DNA from: Pantoea sp. Ap-967
GTDB taxonomy: Bacteria > Pseudomonadota > Gammaproteobacteria > Pseudomonadales > Pseudomonadaceae
Direction: 5' to 3'
Assembly (NCBI RefSeq): GCF_011752565.1
Contig: NZ_VWXK01000005.1
Location: 214,218-278,217 of the forward strand
Length of the DNA: 64,000 bases
Shown: in pieces, positions 55,117 through 64,000 of the stretch
How positions within the stretch are numbered: the first letter of the stretch is position 1
How the letters are laid out: each line of letters begins with the position of its first letter
Notes under the pieces: model-generated
Database searches by the model: none
Told to the model about the DNA's origin: nothing
The model's input: only the letters and a program-made list of their open reading frames with translations
Position numbers and translations under genes: made by a program

Positions 55117-55132
55117 CGGCACGGCTATTGCT
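55117..55132 (+). promoter_or_regulatory. Sigma-54 promoter for fleSR
   Basis: CGGCACGGCTATTGCT has GG (55118-55119), ten bases, then GC (55130-55131), matching GGCACG-N4-TTGCT. It is 54 nt before fleS. fleSR is known to be FleQ- and RpoN-dependent in P. aeruginosa. Confidence 0.85.
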
Positions 55133-55185
55133 ACACCGCTGGCACCACACCGTTTTTATGACGGTCAGCCACGCGAGAGAGCACG

Positions 55186-56402
55186 ATGCCCCAGGCCGCC
55201 CACCCTTCCCGAGTCCCTGATCCGCAGGGGCGTACCCCGGTCGAACAGGAAAGTCGACAGGGGCTGGAGCAGGCTTTCGCCCTGTTCAACCAGGTGTCCA
55301 CCCAGCTCAACCAGTCCTACAGCATGCTCGAAGCCCGCGTCAGCGAGCTCAAGGGCGAGCTGGCGGTGGTCGGTGCCCAGCGCATGACCGAGCTGAACGA
55401 GAAGGAGCGCCTGGCCAACCGCCTGCAGAACCTGCTCGACCTGCTGCCCGGTGGGGTGATCGTGATCGACGACCAGGGCCTGGTGCGCGAAGCCAACCCG
55501 GCTGCCTGCGAACTGCTGGGCGAACCGCTGGTGGGCCAGCTGTGGCGCCAGGTGATCGCCCGCAGCTTCGCCCCGCGCAAGGATGACGGCCACGAAGTGT
55601 CGCTGCGCGACGGGCGCCGCCTGTCCATCGCCACCCGCTCGCTGGATGCCGAACCTGGCCAGTTGGTGCTGCTCAACGACCTGACCGAAACCCGCCGCCT
55701 GCAAGACCAGCTGGCGCGCCACGAACGCCTGTCGTCGCTGGGGCGCATGGTCGCCTCGCTGGCGCATCAAATCCGCACGCCACTGTCGGCCGCCATGCTC
55801 TATGCCAGCCACCTGGCCGACAGCGAGCACACGCTTGCGCCAGAAACCCGCCAACGTTTCGCCGGCAGCTTGAAAGAGCGCCTGCATGAGCTGGAGCACC
55901 AGGTGCGCGACATGCTGGTTTTCGCCCGTGGCGAGCTGCCCCTCGGTGACCGGCTGACCCCCAAAGGCCTGTTCCAGGCCCTGCAGCAGGCAGCCCAGCC
56001 CCATGTGCAGGGGCACGCCGTGCGTTGGCAATGCGACAGCCAGTTGGGTGAGCTGCTGTGCAACCGCGACACCCTGGTGGGCGCCTTGCTCAACCTGATC
56101 GAGAACGCCCTGCAGGCCAGTGATGGCCCTGCGCGGCTCAAGGTTCACCTGTTCCGCCGTGGCAATGCCCTGCACCTGAGCATCAGCGACGCCGGCAGCG
56201 GCATCGCCCCTGAGTTGCTGGGCCGCCTGGGCGAACCCTTCCTCACCACCAAGGCCACCGGCACCGGGTTGGGCCTGGCGGTGGTCATGGCCGTGGTGCG
56301 TGCGCACCAGGGCGTGCTCGAACTGCGTTCCAAGGTTGGGCGCGGCACCTGTGTGAAAGTCGAACTGCCGTTGATCGACGGGCCGGCAGCGGAGGTCGTG
56401 TA

Positions 56403-56403
<1 letters not shown>
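55186..56403 (+). CDS. fleS: FleS flagellar two-component sensor kinase
   Basis: A 405-residue histidine kinase without membrane segments, so it senses an internal cue. A coiled-coil N-terminus leads to a PAS domain (about 75-170), a HisKA domain with the phosphorylated His194 in SLAHQIRTPLSA, and an HATPase domain with NLIENALQAS and GTGLGLAVVMAVV. It phosphorylates FleR. Its stop codon overlaps the fleR start by one base (TAATG). Confidence 0.95.
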
Positions 56404-57779
<1,376 letters not shown>

Positions 57780-57809
57780 AACAGCCATTTGCATGCGTTC
57801 GGGGCGGGC

Positions 57810-57825
57810 TGGCACATGTGTTGCT
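57810..57825 (+). promoter_or_regulatory. Sigma-54 promoter for fliEFGHIJ
   Basis: TGGCACATGTGTTGCT matches the sigma-54 consensus with GG (57811-57812) and GC (57823-57824) ten bases apart, 61 nt before fliE. Confidence 0.9.
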
Positions 57826-57885
57826 AGTTCAGGGCTATCCGCCGCATGAGTGTCAAAAAAATGCGGCCGCCGGAGAGAGAAGGTC

Positions 57886-58218
57886 ATGAGCCAAGGTATT
57901 GAATTCAACCGTCTGATGCTGGACATGCGGGCCATGCAGGCCGACGCCATGTCGTTGCCCAAGGCCTCGGCCGTGCCTGAACTGGCGCCTGGCCAAAGCA
58001 GCTTTGCCGACATGCTTGGCCAGGCCATCGGCAAGGTCAACCAGACCCAGCAGGCGTCCAACCAGCTCGCCAATGCCTTCGAGATCGGCAAGAGCGGTGT
58101 CGACCTCACCGACGTGATGATTGCCTCGCAGAAAGCCAGCGTGTCCATGCAGGCACTGACCCAGGTACGCAACAAGCTGGTCCAGGCGTACCAGGACATC
58201 ATGCAGATGCCGGTTTGA
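57886..58218 (+). CDS. fliE: FliE hook-basal body junction protein
   Basis: A 110-residue export substrate joining the MS ring to the rod. It has the characteristic [19 protein letters not shown] and [17 protein letters not shown]-terminus. GAGAAGG is upstream of ATG 57886. It leads the fliEFGHIJ unit. Confidence 0.95.
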   Translation: MSQGIEFNRLMLDMRAMQADAMSLPKASAVPELAPGQSSFADMLGQAIGKVNQTQQASNQLANAFEIGKSGVDLTDVMIASQKASVSMQALTQVRNKLVQAYQDIMQMPV

Positions 58219-58233
58219 GGACGGAAGTAAGTC

Positions 58234-60015
58234 ATGGCTGAAGCAGTCGTCGACAACGCCCCCGCCAAGAGCGGCGGTGCGCCGGGGTCCAAGCCGCCAC
58301 TGTTCGGCATGGCCTTCCTGGAAAACATCTCGCGCATGCCCATGCTGCGCCAGATCGGCCTTCTGGTCGGGCTGGCGGCGAGCGTGGCGATTGGCTTTGC
58401 CGTGGTGCTGTGGTCGCAGCAGCCAGACTACCGGCCGCTGTACGGCAGCCTGTCGGGCATGGACACCAAGCAGGTCATGGACACCTTGTCCGCCGCCGAT
58501 ATTCCCTACAACGTCGAGCCCAATTCCGGTGCTCTGCTGGTCAAGGCCGACGACCTCTCCCGTGCGCGCCTGAAACTGGCAGCGGCCGGCGTGGCGCCGA
58601 GCGATGGCAATGTCGGTTTCGAACTGCTCGACAAGGAGCAGGGCCTGGGCACCAGCCAGTTCATGGAAGCTACCCGCTACCGGCGCAGCCTGGAAGGCGA
58701 ACTGGCGCGTACCGTGTCGAGCCTGAACAACGTCAAGGCCGCCCGCGTGCACCTGGCCATTCCGAAAAGCTCGGTATTCGTGCGTGACGAGCGCAAGCCA
58801 AGCGCCTCGGTGTTGGTCGAGCTGTACCCAGGCCGATCCCTGGAAGCCGGGCAGGTAATGGCCATCGTCAACCTGGTCGCCACCAGTGTGCCGGAACTGG
58901 ACAAGTCGCAGGTCACCGTGGTCGACCAGAAGGGCAACCTGCTCTCCGACCAGCTGCAAGACAACGCCCTGACCATGGCCGGCAAGCAGTTCGACTACAG
59001 CCGCCGCATGGAAAGCCTGCTGACCCAGCGCGTGCACAACATTCTGCAACCGGTGCTGGGCAATGACCGCTACAAGGCCGAAGTCTCCGCCGACCTTGAT
59101 TTCAGCGCAGTCGAGTCGACCTCCGAGCAGTTCAACCCAGACCAACCGGCGCTGCGCAGCGAGCAGTCGGTCAATGAACAACGCTCCAGCAGCTCGGGCC
59201 CGCAGGGCGTGCCGGGTGCGTTGAGCAACCAGCCGCCGGGCGCCGCTTCCGCGCCGCAAACCACCGGTGGCGCCGCCGCGCCTGCCGCGGCCATCCAGCC
59301 GGGGCAACCGCTGGTCGATGCCAATGGCCAGCAGATCATGGACCCGGCCACCGGCCAGCCGATGCTTGCGCCATACCCGGCCGACAAGCGTCAGCAATCC
59401 ACCAAGAACTTCGAGCTGGACCGTTCCATCAGCCACACCCGCCAGCAGCAGGGTCGCCTGACCCGCCTGTCGGTGGCGGTGGTGGTCGACGACCAGGTGA
59501 AGGTCGACGCCAAGGGCGAAACCACCCGTGCCCCGTGGGGCGCCGAAGACCTGGCGCGCTTTACCCGCCTGGTGCAGGACGCGGTCGGCTTCGATGCCAG
59601 CCGTGGCGACAGCGTGACGGTGATCAACGTGCCGTTCTCCGCCGAGCGTGGCGAAGAGATCGGCGATATCGCCTTCTACCAGCAGCCGTGGTTCTGGGAC
59701 ATCGTCAAGCAGGTGCTGGGCGTGGTGTTCATCCTGGTGCTGGTGTTTGGTGTACTGCGCCCGGTGCTGAACAACATCACCGGCGGTGGCAAGCAGGCTG
59801 CCGGCGCGGATAGCGACATGGAACTGGGCGGGATGATCGGTCTGGATGGCGAACTGGCCAACGACCGTGTCAGCCTCGGTGGCCCGTCAAGCATTCTGTT
59901 GCCAAGCCCCACCGAGGGCTACGAAGCACAGCTCAACGCAATCAAGGGCCTGGTGGCCGAAGACCCGGGCCGCGTAGCCCAGGTCGTCAAAGAGTGGATC
60001 AACGCCGATGAGTGA
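58234..60015 (+). CDS. fliF: FliF MS-ring protein
   Basis: A 593-residue membrane ring protein. Two membrane segments (IGLLVGLAASVAIGFAVVLW near residue 40-60; VLGVVFILVLVFGVL near 490-505) flank the large periplasmic region with ring-building motifs and a Ser/Gly/Pro-rich insertion (about 310-390). The C-terminal cytoplasmic tail binds FliG. Its end overlaps the fliG start by 8 nt. Confidence 0.96.
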   Translation: MAEAVVDNAPAKSGGAPGSKPPLFGMAFLENISRMPMLRQIGLLVGLAASVAIGFAVVLWSQQPDYRPLYGSLSGMDTKQVMDTLSAADIPYNVEPNSGALLVKADDLSRARLKLAAAGVAPSDGNVGFELLDKEQGLGTSQFMEATRYRRSLEGELARTVSSLNNVKAARVHLAIPKSSVFVRDERKPSASVLVELYPGRSLEAGQVMAIVNLVATSVPELDKSQVTVVDQKGNLLSDQLQDNALTMAGKQFDYSRRMESLLTQRVHNILQPVLGNDRYKAEVSADLDFSAVESTSEQFNPDQPALRSEQSVNEQRSSSSGPQGVPGALSNQPPGAASAPQTTGGAAAPAAAIQPGQPLVDANGQQIMDPATGQPMLAPYPADKRQQSTKNFELDRSISHTRQQQGRLTRLSVAVVVDDQVKVDAKGETTRAPWGAEDLARFTRLVQDAVGFDASRGDSVTVINVPFSAERGEEIGDIAFYQQPWFWDIVKQVLGVVFILVLVFGVLRPVLNNITGGGKQAAGADSDMELGGMIGLDGELANDRVSLGGPSSILLPSPTEGYEAQLNAIKGLVAEDPGRVAQVVKEWINADE

Positions 60016-61027
60016 CAATCGAGCCATTACCGCCAAGCTCAGCCGTGTCGACAAGGCCGCGATCCTGCTGCTGTCGCTCGGTGAAACCGATGCTGCGCAA
60101 GTGCTGCGCCACATGGGCCCGAAGGAAGTGCAACGGGTTGGCGTGGCCATGGCGCAGATGGGCAACGTGCACCGCGAGCAGGTCGAGCAGGTGATGAGCG
60201 AGTTCGTCGAGATCGTCGGCGACCAGACCAGCCTCGGCGTGGGTTCCGACGCCTACATCCGCAAGATGCTCAACCAGGCCCTGGGCGAGGACAAGGCCAA
60301 CGGCCTGGTCGACCGCATTCTGCTCGGTGGCAACACCAGTGGCCTGGACAGCCTCAAGTGGATGGAGCCGCGCGCCGTGGCCGATGTCATCCGCTACGAG
60401 CACCCGCAGATCCAGGCCATCGTGGTCGCCTACCTGGACCCCGACCAGGCCGGTGAGGTGCTGAGCAACTTCGACCACAAGGTGCGCCTGGACATCGTCC
60501 TGCGCGTGTCGTCGCTGAACACCGTGCAACCGGCGGCGCTCAAGGAGCTGAACCAGATTCTCGAGAAGCAGTTCTCGGGCAACTCCAATGCCGCGCGCAC
60601 CACCCTGGGCGGCATCAAGCGCGCCGCCGACATCATGAACTTCCTCGACAGCTCGGTGGAAGGCGCCCTGATGGACGCGATCCGCGAGGTCGACAGCGAC
60701 CTGTCGGAGCAGATCGAAGACTTGATGTTCGTCTTCAACAACCTGGCCGACGTCGACGACCGTGGTATCCAGGCGCTGCTGCGCGAAGTGTCGTCCGATG
60801 TGCTGGTGGTGTCGCTCAAGGGCGCCGACGAGCGGGTCAAGGACAAGATCTTCAAGAACATGTCCAAGCGTGCTTCCGAGCTGCTGCGCGACGACCTGGA
60901 GGCCAAGGGCCCGGTGCGCGTCAGCGACGTGGAAACGGCGCAGAAGGAAATCCTCACCATCGCCCGGCGCATGGCCGAGGCCGGCGAGATCGTGCTCGGC
61001 GGCAAGGGTGCCGAGGAAATGATCTGA
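60008..61027 (+). CDS. fliG: FliG motor switch protein
   Basis: A 339-residue rotor protein that transmits torque from the stator and switches direction. The N-terminal FliF-binding domain, the middle domain with the EHPQ motif (YEHPQIQAIVVAYLDPDQA) and the C-terminal charged torque helix (GADERVKDKIFKNMSKRA) are all present. It overlaps fliF by 8 nt. A REP doublet lies between it and fliH. Confidence 0.97.
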   Translation: MSDNRAITAKLSRVDKAAILLLSLGETDAAQVLRHMGPKEVQRVGVAMAQMGNVHREQVEQVMSEFVEIVGDQTSLGVGSDAYIRKMLNQALGEDKANGLVDRILLGGNTSGLDSLKWMEPRAVADVIRYEHPQIQAIVVAYLDPDQAGEVLSNFDHKVRLDIVLRVSSLNTVQPAALKELNQILEKQFSGNSNAARTTLGGIKRAADIMNFLDSSVEGALMDAIREVDSDLSEQIEDLMFVFNNLADVDDRGIQALLREVSSDVLVVSLKGADERVKDKIFKNMSKRASELLRDDLEAKGPVRVSDVETAQKEILTIARRMAEAGEIVLGGKGAEEMI

Positions 61028-61047
61028 TCCTGCATGCGGCATAACTT

Positions 61048-61138
61048 CCTGTAGGAGCGGGCTTGCCCCGCGAACATCGGCAGCGCCGGTGGCAACCACT
61101 GCGGTGCCTGCTTCGCGGGACAAGCCCGCTCCTACAGG
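61048..61138. repeat. REP doublet between fliG and fliH (GGGC/CCCG variant)
   Basis: CCTGTAGGAGCGGGCTTGCC with CCGCGAA on the left and TTCGCGGGACAAGCCCGCTC with CTACAGG on the right face each other. It interrupts an otherwise tight operon and is a candidate for mRNA stabilisation or partial termination. Confidence 0.88.
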
Positions 61139-61162
61139 GGCAGAAGATGAGTAGCTGAGAAC

Positions 61163-61927
61163 ATGCCCACCAAAGAATCCCACCCCAGCGACCTGATCCG
61201 TGCCCGCGACCTCGAGGGCGTCGACATCTGGACGCTGCCCAGCTTCGACCCAGCGCCTGAGCCAGAACCTGAGCCGGAGCCTGAAGTCGTCGAAGAAGAA
61301 GTCGAGGAAGTGCCGCTGGAGGAAGTCCAGCCGCTGACCCTGGAAGAGCTCGAAGCTATCCGCCAGGAGGCCTACAACGAAGGCTTCGCCACCGGCGAGC
61401 GCGAGGGTTTCCACAGCACCCAGCTGAAAGTGCGCCAGGAGGCCGAGCAGGCGCTGGCGGCCAAGCTGGCCAGCCTCGAACAGCTGATGGGGCACCTGCT
61501 CGACCCGATTGCCGAGCAGGACACGCAGATCGAAAGGACCGTGGTCCACCTGGTGGCGCACATGGCCCGCCAGGTCATTGGCCGCGAACTGCGCAGCGAC
61601 TCCAGCCAGATCACCCAAGTGCTGCGCGAGGCGCTGAAGCTGCTGCCGATGGGCGCCGACAATATCCGCATCCACCTCAACCCGCAGGACTTCGAGCTGG
61701 CCAAGGCCTTGCGCGAACGCCATGAGGAAAACTGGAAGCTGCTCGAAGACGAAGCCCTGCTGCCCGGCGGCTGCCGTATCGAAACCTTGCACAGCCGCAT
61801 CGACGCCACCATGGAAACGCGCATCGAGAAGGCCGTCGCCCAGCTGTTCGACCAGCTGCACGACCAGGCCCTGCACCCGGCGGCGTCGGACCTGGCGGTG
61901 GAACTGGAAAGCCAAGATGCGCCTTGA
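61163..61927 (+). CDS. fliH: FliH export ATPase regulator
   Basis: A 254-residue protein that binds FliI and docks it to the export gate. A short N-terminal region is followed by a Pro-Glu repeat ([18 protein letters not shown] at about residues 32-52), a long coiled coil with [15 protein letters not shown] and a C-terminal FliI-binding domain. It overlaps fliI by 11 nt. The ribosome site is weak. Confidence 0.94.
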   Translation: MPTKESHPSDLIRARDLEGVDIWTLPSFDPAPEPEPEPEPEVVEEEVEEVPLEEVQPLTLEELEAIRQEAYNEGFATGEREGFHSTQLKVRQEAEQALAAKLASLEQLMGHLLDPIAEQDTQIERTVVHLVAHMARQVIGRELRSDSSQITQVLREALKLLPMGADNIRIHLNPQDFELAKALRERHEENWKLLEDEALLPGGCRIETLHSRIDATMETRIEKAVAQLFDQLHDQALHPAASDLAVELESQDAP

Positions 61928-63275
61928 ACGTACCAGCTTCGGCAAGCGCCTGGGCGGTTACGCCGAGGCCATTGCGTTGCCCGTGCAGCCGGTGGTCGAA
62001 GGCCGCCTGCTGCGCATGGTCGGGCTCACCCTTGAAGCCGAGGGCCTGCGCGCCGCGGTTGGTGGGCGTTGCCTGGTCATCAACGACGACAGCTATCACC
62101 CGGTGCAGGTCGAAGCCGAGGTCATGGGCTTTGCCGGCAACAAGGTATTCCTGATGCCGGTTGGCAGCATTGCCGGCATCGCCCCGGGCGCCCGCGTGGT
62201 GCCGCTGGACGACAGTGGCCGCCTGCCCATGGGCATGAGCATGCTGGGCCGGGTGCTCGATGGCGCCGGCCGTGCCCTGGATGGCAAGGGCGGCATGCGT
62301 GCCGAAGACTGGGTGCCGATGGATGGCCCGATCATCAACCCGCTCAACCGTGACCCCATCAGCAAGCCGCTGGACGTGGGCATTCGCAGCATCAACGGCC
62401 TGCTCACGGTCGGCCGTGGCCAGCGCCTGGGGCTGTTCGCCGGCACCGGCGTTGGTAAGTCGGTGTTGCTGGGCATGATGACCCGCTTTACCGAAGCCGA
62501 GATCATCGTGGTGGGGCTGATTGGCGAACGGGGCCGCGAGGTGAAGGAGTTCATCGAGCATATCCTGGGCGAAGAAGGCCTCAAGCGTTCGGTGGTGGTG
62601 GCGTCCCCGGCTGACGATGCGCCGCTGATGCGCCTGCGTGCGGCCATGTACTGCACACGTATCGCCGAGTATTTCCGCGACAAGGGCAAGAACGTCCTGT
62701 TGCTGATGGACTCGCTTACCCGCTTTGCCCAGGCCCAGCGGGAAATCGCCCTGGCCATTGGTGAGCCGCCGGCCACCCGTGGCTATCCGCCGTCGGTGTT
62801 TGCCAAGCTGCCCAAGCTGGTGGAGCGTGCCGGCAACGGCGAGCCGGGCGGGGGTTCGATTACCGCGTTCTATACCGTGCTGTCCGAGGGCGACGACCAG
62901 CAGGACCCGATTGCCGACTCTGCGCGGGGCGTGCTGGACGGCCACTTCGTGCTTTCGCGCCGGCTGGCCGAGGAAGGCCATTACCCGGCCATCGATATCG
63001 AGGCCTCGATCAGCCGGGTGATGCCCCAGGTGGTCGACCCGGACCACCTGCGCCAGGCGCAGAAGTTCAAGCAGTTGTGGTCGCGGCTGTCACAGAGCCG
63101 CGACCTGATCAGTGTTGGCGCCTATGTAGCAGGCGGCGACCCGGAAACCGACCTGGCCATTGCCCTGCAGCCCAAGCTGGTGGATTTCCTGCGCCAGGGA
63201 TTGGATGAGAATGTCGGCATGGGCCAGAGCCGCAGCGAGCTGGGGGCGATCTTCACGCCGCCAGGCCAGGGCTGA
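61917..63275 (+). CDS. fliI: FliI flagellum-specific ATPase
   Basis: A 452-residue F1-beta-like ATPase that energises flagellar protein export. Walker A is [15 protein letters not shown], Walker B is [18 protein letters not shown], and the catalytic Glu is in [13 protein letters not shown]. The start at ATG 61917 ([15 protein letters not shown]) lies inside the fliH end, giving an 11-nt overlap and likely translational coupling. Confidence 0.97.
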   Translation: MRLERTSFGKRLGGYAEAIALPVQPVVEGRLLRMVGLTLEAEGLRAAVGGRCLVINDDSYHPVQVEAEVMGFAGNKVFLMPVGSIAGIAPGARVVPLDDSGRLPMGMSMLGRVLDGAGRALDGKGGMRAEDWVPMDGPIINPLNRDPISKPLDVGIRSINGLLTVGRGQRLGLFAGTGVGKSVLLGMMTRFTEAEIIVVGLIGERGREVKEFIEHILGEEGLKRSVVVASPADDAPLMRLRAAMYCTRIAEYFRDKGKNVLLLMDSLTRFAQAQREIALAIGEPPATRGYPPSVFAKLPKLVERAGNGEPGGGSITAFYTVLSEGDDQQDPIADSARGVLDGHFVLSRRLAEEGHYPAIDIEASISRVMPQVVDPDHLRQAQKFKQLWSRLSQSRDLISVGAYVAGGDPETDLAIALQPKLVDFLRQGLDENVGMGQSRSELGAIFTPPGQG

Positions 63276-63281
63276 TAGGCC

Positions 63282-63734
63282 ATGAGCATGCCCAGCCGTG
63301 CTGCGCGCCTGGCGCCGGTGGTGGACATGGCCGAGGAGGCCGAGCGCAAGGCCGCCCAGCGCGTGGGGCATTTCCAGCAGCAGGTGGCCCAGGCCCAGGC
63401 CAAGCTGGCCGAGCTGGAAAGCTTCCGTGAGGGTTACCAGGCGCAGTGGCTGAACCGTGGCGGGCAGGGCGTCAATGGCAGTTGGCTGCTGAACTACCAG
63501 CGCTTTCTGGCCCAGCTGGAAACGGCCATGACCCAGCAGCGCCAGAGCCTGACCTGGCACCAGAACAACCTCAATAACGCCCGTGGCACCTGGCAGCAGG
63601 CCTATGCCCGGGTCGAAGGCCTGCGCAAACTGGTGCAGCGCTACATCGAAGAGGCCCGGCGCCTTGAGGACAAGCGTGAGCAGCGCTTGCTCGATGAGTT
63701 GTCGCAGCGTTTGCCGCGGCAAACCCATCTCTAG
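63282..63734 (+). CDS. fliJ: FliJ export chaperone
   Basis: A 150-residue, almost entirely coiled-coil protein. FliJ works with FliH and FliI to engage the export gate. The VVDMAEEAERKAAQRVGHFQ and ARVEGLRKLVQRYIEEARRL segments are typical. It begins 6 nt after fliI and ends this flagellar unit; a REP array follows. Confidence 0.94.
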   Translation: MSMPSRAARLAPVVDMAEEAERKAAQRVGHFQQQVAQAQAKLAELESFREGYQAQWLNRGGQGVNGSWLLNYQRFLAQLETAMTQQRQSLTWHQNNLNNARGTWQQAYARVEGLRKLVQRYIEEARRLEDKREQRLLDELSQRLPRQTHL

Positions 63735-63748
63735 TTGACAGTGCACTT

Positions 63749-64000
63749 GGTAGGAGCGAGCGCAGCTCGCGAAGGGCTGCAAAGCAGCCCCAACATCATG
63801 TGCCGCGAAGCTGTAACCCTGGGGCCGCTGCGCGCCCCATCGCGAGCTGCGCTCGCTCCTACCGGGGCGGCGTCGGCCTGCAGATCGGTATCTGAGCAGC
63901 AGACCAAGGCTGCGCCGGTGTTTGCAGATCGCATTTTCAAGCACGGACGATGAACCTGGTAGGAGCGAGCGCAGCTCGCGAAGGGCTGCAAAGCAGCCCC
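63749..64000. repeat. REP array after fliJ
   Basis: Two identical 43-bp direct copies, 63749-63791 and 63958-64000, begin GGTAGGAGCGAGCGCAGCTC. An inverted related copy lies between them at 63821-63863. The last copy runs to the window edge, so the array may continue. No gene is visible in the 266 bp after fliJ. Confidence 0.88.

Noticed and set aside
54785..55387. Plus-strand open frame through the fleQ-fleS gap
   Set aside because: It runs through both arms of the 70-bp inverted repeat and into fleS in another frame; the translation is low-complexity Arg/Ala/Pro.
63749..64000. Possible CRISPR array at the right edge
   Set aside because: Copies are palindromic, occur in both orientations and are irregularly spaced, with no cas genes; they match the REP elements elsewhere in the window.

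Overview
The window reads as chromosome of a Pseudomonas of the P. putida group. The evidence is high-GC coding, a bkdR-bkdAA-bkdAB-bkdB-lpdV operon whose proteins closely follow the P. putida versions as I remember them, a polar-flagellum gene order typical of Pseudomonas, and many short palindromic intergenic repeats beginning GTAGGAGCG. Species is inferred from protein resemblance and gene order; nothing was aligned to a database.

Layout. 1-9000 is a housekeeping and signalling stretch: a cut-off gene at the left edge, a Nudix hydrolase, a SurE-type phosphatase, a small hypothetical, a secreted endonuclease I, a GAF-PAS-PAS diguanylate cyclase, an AzlCD amino-acid exporter with a divergent LysR regulator, a Gln-rich hypothetical and a PAS diguanylate cyclase. 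9017-14634 is the branched-chain keto acid dehydrogenase operon (minus strand) and its divergent Lrp-type activator bkdR. 14773-16116 is an MFS transporter.

From 16197 to 63734 almost everything is flagellar. Minus strand: flgZ, flgN, flgM, flgA. Plus strand: cheV-cheR, flgBCDE, a 61-aa secreted protein, flgFGHIJKL, an accessory island (32810-49226), fliC-flaG, fliD, fliST, fleQ, fleSR and fliEFGHIJ. The regulatory hierarchy can be read in the DNA: GG-N10-GC sigma-54 sites precede flgA, flgB, flgF, fleS and fliE, and TAAA/TCAA-N15-GCCGATAA-like sigma-28 sites precede flgM, cheV, fliC and fliS.

The most interesting part is the roughly 16 kb island between flgL and fliC. It holds three very large multi-domain glycosyltransferases that share a central core, a WbqC-family protein, a methyltransferase, a sugar-nucleotide SDR, an ATP-grasp ligase, a metallophosphoesterase, a 4-amino-4,6-dideoxyhexose transaminase and a FabH-like ketoacyl-ACP synthase. 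Its position beside fliC suggests flagellin O-glycosylation with an unusual N-acylated amino-dideoxy sugar. The ATP-grasp/phosphoesterase/WbqC set in place of an obvious sugar N-acyltransferase may be a poorly described modification pathway. Two of the three glycosyltransferases have lost recognisable catalytic residues in shared domains.

Intergenic DNA carries several families of palindromic REP-like repeats, including a perfect 70-bp inverted repeat between fleQ and fleS and an array at the right edge.
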